DNA of 64,000 nucleotides from Paludibacteraceae bacterium. Lineage in GTDB: Bacteria; Bacteroidota; Bacteroidia; Bacteroidales; Paludibacteraceae. The position numbers were made by a program, and so were the translations under genes. The stretch lies in the NCBI GenBank assembly GCA_017550335.1, contig JAFZPM010000034.1, positions 1 to 64,000 of the forward strand, in the 5' to 3' direction. This document shows positions 36,341 through 43,900 of this stretch, in pieces. Position 1 is the first letter of the stretch, and every line of letters begins with the position of its first letter. Below the pieces are notes generated by a model, which saw only the letters and a list, made by a program, of their open reading frames with translations, searched no databases and was not told the origin of the DNA.

Positions 36341-38800
36341 TCACTTCACTATCAGGCTTTCCTGATGCCTCTTCCCATTCACCGTGACAATCAGAAGATA
36401 GGAGCCGCTCTCCAATGTGTTCCTGTCGATGAAGAAATGGGCCGGACCCTGCTCCATGAAGAACGAGCCACTCTGCCTACGCACACCCGACATATCAACG
36501 ACGACCCAATCAACCTGCTGTTTGGCAGGAAGATTTACCGTCACCTCCGCCGATTCCGCCATCGGATTCGGGCAGATGGACAAACAGCCATCCTCCGCCT
36601 CCACCAAGGAAACACCCGTTCCCTCGAGGATAGTGAACCGACCTGTCTTCTTCGCATCGCCACCCTCGCCTTTCGCGATGATGACATAATCATACTCGCC
36701 CGGTTCGTCACTCGCCACACCGCTGATGTAGACCGCGCCATTTTCAACCTTATAGTCGACGCCTGCCGGTAACCCTGTCACCTCGACGGAACTTGCGTTG
36801 TCGAATGTGTAATAGAATGGAACGATCTCCTCTCCTTGGGAAACCTCCTGGGAGGCCTCTCCTTCACCCTTTTTCACAAGGGAGGCGGGCTCCTTCATAT
36901 GAGCCAGATTCCTATAATACTCCAACGGACTATAACCCAAATGAGGAGGCTGATTGTAACCGCAGTTCTGCCATGCTACCGCCATGTCATACACGTGGTC
37001 ATCACGCAACCACGGCAACTTATAACGGCTTTCTGCGGTAGAGGAATAGATTGTCAGGAAATATTTGTTGTTGACCGATGTCCAGAAGATGGCCTCTTCA
37101 CGCCAATCCCCCACTATGTCCGCTTGCAGGCACGGATTATATTTGGTGGCATTGTTCGTGTTGGCGGCATACTCCACCTTCACACCATCCACATAGATAT
37201 TATACCCGAAAGTGTGAAGGCGATCCCACGTCTTGCTCGCCATGTTCCACTTGTCCACATGTCCGCGGTCATAAGACTCCTCCAACAAATCACCATCCCA
37301 GAATATACGGTAATTGATGGAACTGCTCTTCGTGCTACCCGTATGCCATGCAGCGATGTTACGCCCTTTGCAAGTGAACAGATTTTCATCGCTCCACTCC
37401 ATGCATTCCGCACCATCATACGTGCTGTCGCAATCCAAAGCAAGCCCGCGTCCGGTATCGCCACCCGTCTGATTCTTCGACGTCAACACCCTACCTGTCT
37501 TCGCATCCAACAATGCGCAATCGTATTTGGCGGTGGTCTCCTCCATGACCATAAAGTACTCAAGACCATCGTTCGAAGGATCGAATTCGCCCAAGTGGGT
37601 GGCATCGCCATGCCCAAAGCCCGTGTTCCACAAAACGGAACCGTCATGGTCAAGGCATGCAGCGCCGACGATGATCTCATCATAACCATCGTTGTCCACA
37701 TCGCCACACGTGATACTATGGGCACCCTGCCCGTATATGCCTTGTCCGGGACGATCGGAAGTATGCTTCCAGAGATTGGACAACGTCTGTCCGTCCCACG
37801 TGTATGCCGCGGCGTACGAATAGGTGTAAATGCCTCGCGTGGTTACCGCGCACGGTTTAGGCTGACCATTGACAGGCAGGAAAGCCACACAACCCTTCAT
37901 CCAGTTTCCACGGTGTCCGTAGGTTGAACCGTCCGTATTGGTGCTTCTATCATCCCAATCCCTCTGAATGTTGAAATATGGCCAATAATCGATTGTCGCC
38001 AACTCCTTGCCGTCCTTGCCGCTGAAGCAGGTAATCCACTCTTTTCCTCCGTCCGTGATAACACCGGAACTATTGATGGAAGAGGCAGAATGGTTAGCAC
38101 CCGCCGCCACACCTTTCGAAAGAAAATTGCCGGTTGCATCCTTCGAGCCTTGGGCTGTCTTAGCAATCAACTCACCATACCCGTCCCCATCGAAATCGTA
38201 GCACAGGAACGTGAAACGGCAACCGGCCAACACATTGGGTCCTAGATTGATACGCCATAACAACGTACCGTCCAACTTCAGACAATCCAAAATTGGAGGA
38301 GCCGTAGCGGTTGCCAGCGCACCCGTACCGCCTTCCCAGCAAAGGATGATCTCCTGCTCCCCGTCACCGTCCATATCATAGGCGGAGCAGTCATACGGAG
38401 AATAGGTCACCACCGTTCCGTCAGGCAGACGGTATGTGCCTGGATGATTCAACTGGAGATGACGGAAATGATCACCGTCGCATTTGACACCCTCTTGGGA
38501 ATCAATCATTTCCCCCTCCTTGTTATAGACCTCCACCGAGAAGGTCGAGTTCGCATAGTTCTTGGAAAGCGTGGTGTTGGTACGGTCGGTGAAGGTATTC
38601 ACCAACTGGCCATCCGCGAATAATTTGTAGGTGGTGGACTTCGGCGCATCCGTTCCCCGCATTCGCCAGCTGACGAACACATTGTCGTTCTTAACCGTTT
38701 GACATGCCCAAAGGCCTCGCGAAGAATCCGCCATGGAAGTGGAGGTGCTCGCCAGGAAAGCCAAAGTGCCAGACAATAATAGTGTGTAAATGTTTTTCAT
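36341..38800 (-). CDS. T9SS-secreted rhamnogalacturonan lyase (PL11)
   Basis: The product has 819 residues with a signal peptide at 1-25. An N-terminal Ig-like module (RGLWACQTVKNDNVFVSWR) is followed by the PL11 eight-bladed propeller: SPYDCSAYDMDGDGEQEIILCWEGG, CYDFDGDGYGELIAKTAQG, CGDVDNDGYDEIIVG, HLGEFDPSNDGLEYFMV and ADIVGDWREEAIFW, several with calcium-binding DxDxDG loops. A small Ig-like domain precedes a T9SS type A tail (ICPNPMAESAEVTV ... SGSYLLIVTVNGKR). It cleaves the rhamnogalacturonan-I backbone of pectin outside the cell. The start at ATG 38800 gives the signal peptide; the longer frame is rejected. No SusCD pair is nearby. Confidence 0.93.
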   Translation of the reverse strand: MKNIYTLLLSGTLAFLASTSTSMADSSRGLWACQTVKNDNVFVSWRMRGTDAPKSTTYKLFADGQLVNTFTDRTNTTLSKNYANSTFSVEVYNKEGEMIDSQEGVKCDGDHFRHLQLNHPGTYRLPDGTVVTYSPYDCSAYDMDGDGEQEIILCWEGGTGALATATAPPILDCLKLDGTLLWRINLGPNVLAGCRFTFLCYDFDGDGYGELIAKTAQGSKDATGNFLSKGVAAGANHSASSINSSGVITDGGKEWITCFSGKDGKELATIDYWPYFNIQRDWDDRSTNTDGSTYGHRGNWMKGCVAFLPVNGQPKPCAVTTRGIYTYSYAAAYTWDGQTLSNLWKHTSDRPGQGIYGQGAHSITCGDVDNDGYDEIIVGAACLDHDGSVLWNTGFGHGDATHLGEFDPSNDGLEYFMVMEETTAKYDCALLDAKTGRVLTSKNQTGGDTGRGLALDCDSTYDGAECMEWSDENLFTCKGRNIAAWHTGSTKSSSINYRIFWDGDLLEESYDRGHVDKWNMASKTWDRLHTFGYNIYVDGVKVEYAANTNNATKYNPCLQADIVGDWREEAIFWTSVNNKYFLTIYSSTAESRYKLPWLRDDHVYDMAVAWQNCGYNQPPHLGYSPLEYYRNLAHMKEPASLVKKGEGEASQEVSQGEEIVPFYYTFDNASSVEVTGLPAGVDYKVENGAVYISGVASDEPGEYDYVIIAKGEGGDAKKTGRFTILEGTGVSLVEAEDGCLSICPNPMAESAEVTVNLPAKQQVDWVVVDMSGVRRQSGSFFMEQGPAHFFIDRNTLESGSYLLIVTVNGKRHQESLIVK

Positions 38801-38825
38801 TTTGGTATGTGTTATGTTCCTGTCG

Positions 38826-38855
38826 CAAATATAATGAATTACTTTCAAAACCAAA
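38826..38855 (-). promoter_or_regulatory. Promoter of the PL11 lyase gene
   Basis: TATATTTG (38826-38833, minus strand) lies with TTTG at 38852-38855, an 18-base spacer. Confidence 0.55.
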
Positions 38856-38878
38856 CAGAAAGACCCGATATTAAAAAA

Positions 38879-38911
38879 CTGGTCCGGGTTCCATTCAGGA
38901 ATCCGGACCAG
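38879..38911 (-). terminator. Intrinsic terminator of the amidotransferase-like gene
   Basis: A CTGGTCCGG / CCGGACCAG stem is followed on the minus strand by six T residues. Confidence 0.75.
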
Positions 38912-38933
38912 CCATATTGAAACAGCCAATTCG

Positions 38934-39989
38934 CTATATATTCATCTTCCGCATCACATCATCAAGGTCCACATCGTAATACTCCTTCAGGACAGAGCGG
39001 ACAGCCTCCTCGCTGTAATTTCCCTCCTCCTCTATGTGCTGCAACGCCTCCGGCATTTCAATCTCCTTATTCCTAAGCAGATCCCCGTAATAGACATCCA
39101 TGTCATTGAAACCCAGCTTCTTCTTATAGAAGAATTGTCTAAGCATGTTGATGTAGCAATCCGAACGCCATGTGGAATGGAAATTCTCGTTGTAGCTCCA
39201 GCCAAGCTCCTCGATCTTCGTGATGACCTCCTCCTTCTTCCATTCGATATAGAAGAAAGGTTGGATCCGCACAGGGATGGATTTCTTCTTCGCTCCCTCC
39301 CATGACACGAAGTCCTGGAATTGGTAGTACAATGTTTTAAGCGAACTCAGGTAAGAAGGGTTTTTCAACAATCTCTTACCATACCCGATCACCTTGTTCT
39401 TCGTATTGGAGGCTTTTCCTTCGCAAAGCAGGTCCACACGATAGTCCATCAACTCGAACGGAGTATCACCCGTCAACAACAAAGGAATCCCCTGCTCACG
39501 CACGAACCGCGGGATCAATTTCTTAATTCCATAACGACAACCCGTGCAGAAAGTCGCGCACATGGCGATATCCGGCTTCTTCGCCCAGTTCTGAACACAT
39601 TGTCTACCAGATGTGTTCAACACCTCGTTTTTTATATAATGGATATCCACCCCAAGCTTTCCCACGATCGTCTTGACGTTTTGCTTTGCCTGCGGTGTCA
39701 TGAAATCATGCTCTATGGAGACCGCCAACACGTTCAGACCCAAGACCTCCTTCGCGAAATAGAGAAGGTATGAACTATCCCTTCCGCCACTAATACCGAC
39801 CACACAATCATATTTCCGATTCGGGTCACTCTGGGATAATATAGCGTCCACATCCCTTTTCAACGCTTCGAACCCCGGGTAATCATATTTCCCCTTATTT
39901 GTCATGCAATAATTACACACACCGTCCTCGTTAAAGGAGATATATGGATAATTATCTGGCAAATTACATATTTTACACCTTTTTACCAT
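38934..39989 (-). CDS. N-acetyl sugar amidotransferase-like PP-loop enzyme (WbpG/WbuX type)
   Basis: The product has 351 residues. An N-terminal zinc ribbon (CKICNLPD ... CNYCMTNK) precedes a PP-loop ATP pyrophosphatase with VVGISGGRDSSYLL. This matches the TIGR03573-like enzymes that convert acetamido to acetamidino groups on surface-glycan sugars, using ammonia from an HisH/HisF-like partner. That partner is not in the window. The start is ATG 39989; the upstream TTG is unlikely. It stands alone with its own terminator, outside both glycan loci, so its substrate sugar is unknown. Confidence 0.8.
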   Translation of the reverse strand: MVKRCKICNLPDNYPYISFNEDGVCNYCMTNKGKYDYPGFEALKRDVDAILSQSDPNRKYDCVVGISGGRDSSYLLYFAKEVLGLNVLAVSIEHDFMTPQAKQNVKTIVGKLGVDIHYIKNEVLNTSGRQCVQNWAKKPDIAMCATFCTGCRYGIKKLIPRFVREQGIPLLLTGDTPFELMDYRVDLLCEGKASNTKNKVIGYGKRLLKNPSYLSSLKTLYYQFQDFVSWEGAKKKSIPVRIQPFFYIEWKKEEVITKIEELGWSYNENFHSTWRSDCYINMLRQFFYKKKLGFNDMDVYYGDLLRNKEIEMPEALQHIEEEGNYSEEAVRSVLKEYYDVDLDDVMRKMNI

Positions 39990-40064
39990 AATGAACAATT
40001 TTACATATTACCCTATAAATAAAAATGTCGCCATTTTACTTTATGAACGTAAATATACGAATAA

Positions 40065-40432
40065 TTATTACATGAAATCGAAAAAATAACCCACATCCAA
40101 AGGCAAAAACACCTTATACCAGATAATTTGGATAAACATTGTACACTACTTTTCCGTAAAATGTAAATTTCATGAAGAATATATAATAAAACATCATGCG
40201 ATTAGACCGAAGAGAAAAACAGCCAATATCCCAAAAAAGTTTTTGCTCTCCACCCCCAAAAGATGCAGGACCATGCATCCTCCACATCCCACCAGCCTTT
40301 CTGGACGGATCTAACATAGACACAGCGATCCGACTTCCGTGAAGGAATCCTAGACCTAAGCCCCAAAAACGTACGATACGAATCCATTTCATAAAAAACC
40401 TAATCATTTATAATTATTCAAAATAAGATTAT
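40065..40432. other. Intergenic region with four consecutive hairpins, candidate structured RNA
   Basis: Four perfect small hairpins follow one another: GATGCA/TGCATC (40262-40279), CCAG/CTGG (40292-40304), GGATC/GATCC (40307-40331) and CTTC/GAAG (40334-40344). Two overlapping minus frames (97 and 61 codons) cross the block, but neither looks like a protein. No strong promoter was found on either strand, so transcription is unproven. Confidence 0.3.
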
Positions 40433-40440
40433 TATATTTG
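40433..40440 (+). promoter_or_regulatory. Promoter -7 box for the next lipoprotein
   Basis: TATATTTG lies 63 bases before the ATG at 40504. Confidence 0.5.
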
Positions 40441-40503
40441 CAACGCATTCAGCCATTTATGAGTTTATGAATGTGGTTTTTATTGTAATAAAATACGATT
40501 TTT

Positions 40504-41028
40504 ATGAAACGATTCTTTGCCCTATGGACGGCTGCGCTCATGTGCTTAGCCTTCTTTAATTCATGTGAGAAAGGCTATGATAGCACGGAGGTGGATCTTC
40601 CCCCTATACGCCTCGCCAGCGTGAATGGCGTGGAGTACCAACTCACCAACGCATCTTTCTCCAAGAAGTCAGGCGATATTTATTTCGAAGCCTCAACGGC
40701 CGACCTGAACCTAACCATCAAACTCATTGTGAAAGATGCCGAATGGGGTAAGGAATACGATCTCAACGACGATAGCAACTGCGGGTCCAAATGCCTGCAC
40801 ATCCTCTTCTCCGACGTGAGCAAGGATAGCTACACCATCGGTACCATGGGTCCCAACCAACTGAATGTCCTCAAAGAATACTCAAACGAGATACGAGTAG
40901 TGGAAGACGCGAAGGCAAAAGTCAGCAAAAACAGTGACGGCACCTACTCGGTATCCGCGAACGCAGAAGGAGAAGGCCTTTCATTCCAAATGGATACAGA
41001 TAACGTGACCCGAATATATCAGAACTAA
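40504..41028 (+). CDS. Lipoprotein of unknown function
   Basis: The product has 174 residues. The signal peptide ends at lipobox FNSC (Cys21). The mature part is strand-rich (DIYFEASTADLNLTIKLIV, NSDGTYSVSANAEG) and looks like a small beta-sandwich or lipocalin-like fold, with one cysteine pair (NCGSKC). No family is recognised. It has its own promoter and terminator. Confidence 0.8.
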   Translation: MKRFFALWTAALMCLAFFNSCEKGYDSTEVDLPPIRLASVNGVEYQLTNASFSKKSGDIYFEASTADLNLTIKLIVKDAEWGKEYDLNDDSNCGSKCLHILFSDVSKDSYTIGTMGPNQLNVLKEYSNEIRVVEDAKAKVSKNSDGTYSVSANAEGEGLSFQMDTDNVTRIYQN

Positions 41029-41062
41029 ACATTCGGTTCAACAAAACATATTTCTTGAACAC

Positions 41063-41089
41063 AAAGGGGGAAAGTCCATTTCCCCCTTT
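41063..41089 (+). terminator. Intrinsic terminator
   Basis: An AAAGGGGGAAA / TTTCCCCCTTT stem continues into a T-run, 35 bases after the lipoprotein stop. Confidence 0.85.
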
Positions 41090-41129
41090 TTTTGTATACG
41101 CTCCGATTTCGAAAAGCATTCCCATTTTG

Positions 41130-41159
41130 TTGCATTTCTGTTTTATTTTTTTATCTTTG
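41130..41159 (+). promoter_or_regulatory. Promoter of the second lipoprotein gene
   Basis: TTG (41130-41132), a 19-base spacer and TATCTTTG (41152-41159). Confidence 0.6.
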
Positions 41160-41232
41160 TATAAGGCTGCGCCATACATGGGAATCCATTGCGTGCGCCA
41201 ACATACGAGTCACAAACTAATACGGAAAAGAT

Positions 41233-41721
41233 ATGAGACCTTTACACAAAAAAATAGCCGCCATTCTATTGTCGGTAATCTCCATCGGTTGTTTCTCCTC
41301 ATGTCAGGATGAGGAAGAGATGGAAGGGAGAATGCTCACGGGAGTATGTTGGGAAGGAGTATTGCCCGTCAAGGAATACTACGGACAGGAGAACTACTTC
41401 AGCAGGTTTTTCTTCTACGAGGAGAATGGCTACAAATACGGCTACGAGGAGTTTTACTACAAGGGCGTGTATGACCAGACATACGAGTTCGGCTGGTATT
41501 GGTTGGACGATGCCTGCAGCGTCGTAGCCCTCAATTATGGAGGCCGCTGGAAATCGGACATCTCCTGCATCGACATCACCAAAGTCACAAACAACTATAT
41601 CTACGGATATTACTACATTGACTTGGCAGACTATTGGGCATACAAGGAGGGCAACACCAACCTCCGGGGAGACAACTACATCGAGCTGAAGCATGTCGAT
41701 GTCCCGAAACGGCAGGATTAG
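41233..41721 (+). CDS. Small aromatic-rich lipoprotein
   Basis: The product has 162 residues with lipobox CFSSC. The mature part is very rich in Tyr, Trp and Phe (FSRFFFYEENGYKYGYEEFYY, YIYGYYYIDLADYWAY), in alternating strands that suggest a small beta-barrel of the lipocalin or META type. No family is recognised. It is convergent with the metallopeptidase gene, 15 bases away. Confidence 0.75.
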   Translation: MRPLHKKIAAILLSVISIGCFSSCQDEEEMEGRMLTGVCWEGVLPVKEYYGQENYFSRFFFYEENGYKYGYEEFYYKGVYDQTYEFGWYWLDDACSVVALNYGGRWKSDISCIDITKVTNNYIYGYYYIDLADYWAYKEGNTNLRGDNYIELKHVDVPKRQD

Positions 41722-41736
41722 AGGCCACAAGTACCG

Positions 41737-42465
41737 TCAGAAGCCAGGGCAGTAGCCACGGAGCTCCTTCCTGAGCGACTTTGCCTTGCCACCCGTGTAC
41801 GAGTCCACAAGCGCCCAAAAACGATCACTGTGGTTCATCTCCACAGTATGGCATAACTCGTGAATTAGAACGTAATCTATCAAATGTTGTGGAAGCCGCA
41901 TCAGATATAAATTCAAACTGATGTGGCTTTCCCGTGTGCAGCTGCCCCAAATGGACCGCACATTCCGGATACGGCAACTCACATACCGCAACCCGCACCT
42001 CTTCGCGATGAGCGAAAGCCTCTCCGGCAGAACCCGCTTAGCCTCAACCATCATGACCCGCTCTATGACCTTCCGGATGAGCGTCTGGACATTTTCCGAC
42101 CGTATGTCGACGCTCCTGGGACAAGAGATGGTAAGCACACCATCCTTCAGCGACGACTGGAAATGGACGCCCTCCACCCGCATGATACGGGCTATGAACG
42201 TCAGAGTCTTGTATTCACCGGATTCGTCAAAAAAGGTCTCCATGCTTTGTGACAGCCTTTCCTCGTTTTTCTTAAGCGCGGCTTTGACCCAATCCCTCTT
42301 CTTATCAAGAAAGACGAGCGCATCCTGCAAGGTACCCCTTCCGGGCACCACCAGCACAATTTTCCTCGGTTTTATCCTGATGGATACATATTTTGCCCTA
42401 GCGCTGTAGGAAACAGATACCTTTCCGATCCCTTCTACCTCTATCTCATCCTCCTTATAACCCAT
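41737..42465 (-). CDS. YgjP-like zinc metallopeptidase
   Basis: The product has 242 residues. The C-terminal zincin motif DYVLIHELCHTVEMNHSDRFW (HExxH plus a downstream NHS-x-FW) matches the YgjP/DUF45 family related to SprT. An N-terminal beta part (VSVSYSARAKYVSIRIKPRK) is also typical. It is cytoplasmic, and its substrates are unknown. The start is ATG 42465: a -7 box at 42497-42504 places the transcript start close to or past the upstream ATG at 42495. Confidence 0.88.
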   Translation of the reverse strand: MGYKEDEIEVEGIGKVSVSYSARAKYVSIRIKPRKIVLVVPGRGTLQDALVFLDKKRDWVKAALKKNEERLSQSMETFFDESGEYKTLTFIARIMRVEGVHFQSSLKDGVLTISCPRSVDIRSENVQTLIRKVIERVMMVEAKRVLPERLSLIAKRCGLRYVSCRIRNVRSIWGSCTRESHISLNLYLMRLPQHLIDYVLIHELCHTVEMNHSDRFWALVDSYTGGKAKSLRKELRGYCPGF

Positions 42466-42496
42466 ATCATCCCCTAATGAATTCGTTAGAAACATG

Positions 42497-42504
42497 CAAA
42501 TATA
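42497..42504 (-). promoter_or_regulatory. Promoter -7 box of the YgjP-like gene
   Basis: TATATTTG on the minus strand, 31 bases before the chosen start. Confidence 0.5.
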
Positions 42505-42605
42505 ATTGATTATCAGCAGTATAAAAAATAATATTAAAAATTACCCCGAAAAAATTTGCCACTTCGAGAAAAGTACCTACCTTTGCAGAGCAAAACAGAA
42601 AAGTT

Positions 42606-42678
42606 GGTGCCATAGCTCAGTTGGTAGAGCAAAGGACTGAAAATCCTTGTGTCCCCGGTTCGATTCCTGGTGGTACCA
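42606..42678 (+). tRNA. tRNA-Phe (GAA)
   Basis: This is a 73-base cloverleaf with acceptor GGTGCCA / TGGTACC (one G-U pair), D-arm GCTC/GAGC, and anticodon arm AAGGA-CTGAAAA-TCCTT with anticodon GAA. The T-arm is CCCGG-TTCGATT-CCTGG, with a C-U mismatch in the middle of the stem. The discriminator is A and CCA is not encoded. Confidence 0.95.
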
Positions 42679-42681
42679 CAC

Positions 42682-42715
42682 AAAAAGACTGATTCTGAAA
42701 AGAGTCAGTCTTTTT
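42682..42715 (+). terminator. Intrinsic terminator of the tRNA
   Basis: An AAAAAGACTGA / TCAGTCTTTTT stem and T-run begin 4 bases after the tRNA. Confidence 0.85.
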
Positions 42716-42825
42716 TGTTTTATACGACTAACGTCCGCCACATACACAAGATACAGGAGCATCACCCGACCTGACAACCTCTCCTTCCGACTACTAAAGA
42801 GACATGATAAGCCACCACCATACAA

Positions 42826-42862
42826 AAAAAGAAAGCCACCCGATTGGATGGCTTTTCTTTTT
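42826..42862 (-). terminator. Intrinsic terminator of the CHASE2-caspase operon
   Basis: A GAAAGCCA / TGGCTTTTC stem is followed on the minus strand by TTTCTTTTTTTG, about 110 bases beyond the last gene of the operon. Confidence 0.6.
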
Positions 42863-42969
42863 AAAAAACGCAAATTAGAACTAAACTACAAATTTATAAG
42901 GAAAGCATTTCACAACGCCATTAAGTATAGTACAAAAAGCGTGCCAAACTCTCCTGAGAGGCAAATTTA

Positions 42970-43845
42970 TTATTTTACCTCAATTTTTTTACAATAAACA
43001 CCAACTGGATAATTCGACGACTGAACCTTGGATGCGTCCGCCTTATCGAAGTATTTCATCACCTGACGGAGGTCGTATGGCACCTCTGTCGCAATGAGGA
43101 TCAGATTGTCGATTCCGACTGGCTCGGAGAACTCCACCGGATAGGTCGTCAAGTCGATGGTGCAATTGCCTGGGATAAGCAAGTGGGACATCGTAGTGGC
43201 ATCATCGATCGGCAGGCAGTCATACTTCTCGCCGTTCTTGTTGATGTCGAGGATATTCACGTACAACGGAGTGTCGCTGTTATTCTTGATTCTGAAGACA
43301 GCCTGGCTATCCAAGGCTACAACGCCCTCCAACTCTGCCTTGGTCCTTCTATCAAGGATGGAGAACGAGATGGCATAGTCAGTCTTGGCATTGTTCATGG
43401 AACCTAACGGACTACCATTGTGCTTCGCCAAAATGGCCTTTGCGATATCATTCTCTATGATGTCTCCACGATAGGTACAACCGGCGGCCTCATGGCTGAT
43501 TCTGTCAGATCCACCATTGAAAAGGGACTTGGAGGCATGGGACACGAAATTAGACGCATAACTCTGCTTGCTCTTGTAGTTGGCGATCAGTTCGCTCACC
43601 TTCTGTCCGTTGTTTTGGGAGATGGAATAAATCTTCTCCGCCTTACGGTCGATAAAAGACAACGCCGAATTATTGTCCACCCTAATCATATCGGACAGCT
43701 GGAGCGGATCCCTTTTCTGCAGAGCCACCCATTTGCCGTCCTTTTGTTTCTCCGCCTTTCCGATGACGGAGTAGACATAGATATCTTGTGCGCAGACGAG
43801 GCTAACCAGCATCGACAACAACGCTATCAAAAAACTTTTCTTCAT
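42970..43845 (-). CDS. Secreted FecR/DUF4384-like protein
   Basis: The product has 291 residues with a signal peptide at 1-19. Residues 23-75 (SVIGKAEKQKDGKWVALQKRD, then LSDMIRVDNNSALSFID) look like a FecR/SH3-type ligand domain. The C-terminal half (VFRIKNNSDTPLYVNILDIN ... LIPGNCTIDL ... VGIDNLILIATEVPYD) resembles DUF4384, a domain often found with bacterial caspases. It is the third gene of the CHASE2-caspase operon, 55 bases after the caspase gene, and probably works with it in the envelope. Domain names are by eye. Confidence 0.7.
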   Translation of the reverse strand: MKKSFLIALLSMLVSLVCAQDIYVYSVIGKAEKQKDGKWVALQKRDPLQLSDMIRVDNNSALSFIDRKAEKIYSISQNNGQKVSELIANYKSKQSYASNFVSHASKSLFNGGSDRISHEAAGCTYRGDIIENDIAKAILAKHNGSPLGSMNNAKTDYAISFSILDRRTKAELEGVVALDSQAVFRIKNNSDTPLYVNILDINKNGEKYDCLPIDDATTMSHLLIPGNCTIDLTTYPVEFSEPVGIDNLILIATEVPYDLRQVMKYFDKADASKVQSSNYPVGVYCKKIEVK

Positions 43846-43900
43846 ATTAAACTCCTTTCTTGTTAATGTATACTAATGTTAGTGCAAAACACATGCCATA

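Noticed and set aside
40114..40407. 97-codon minus-strand frame
   Set aside because: Odd composition, a second open frame over the same bases and four hairpins argue for non-coding sequence.
42577..42873. 98-codon minus-strand frame
   Set aside because: It crosses the tRNA-Phe gene and two terminators.
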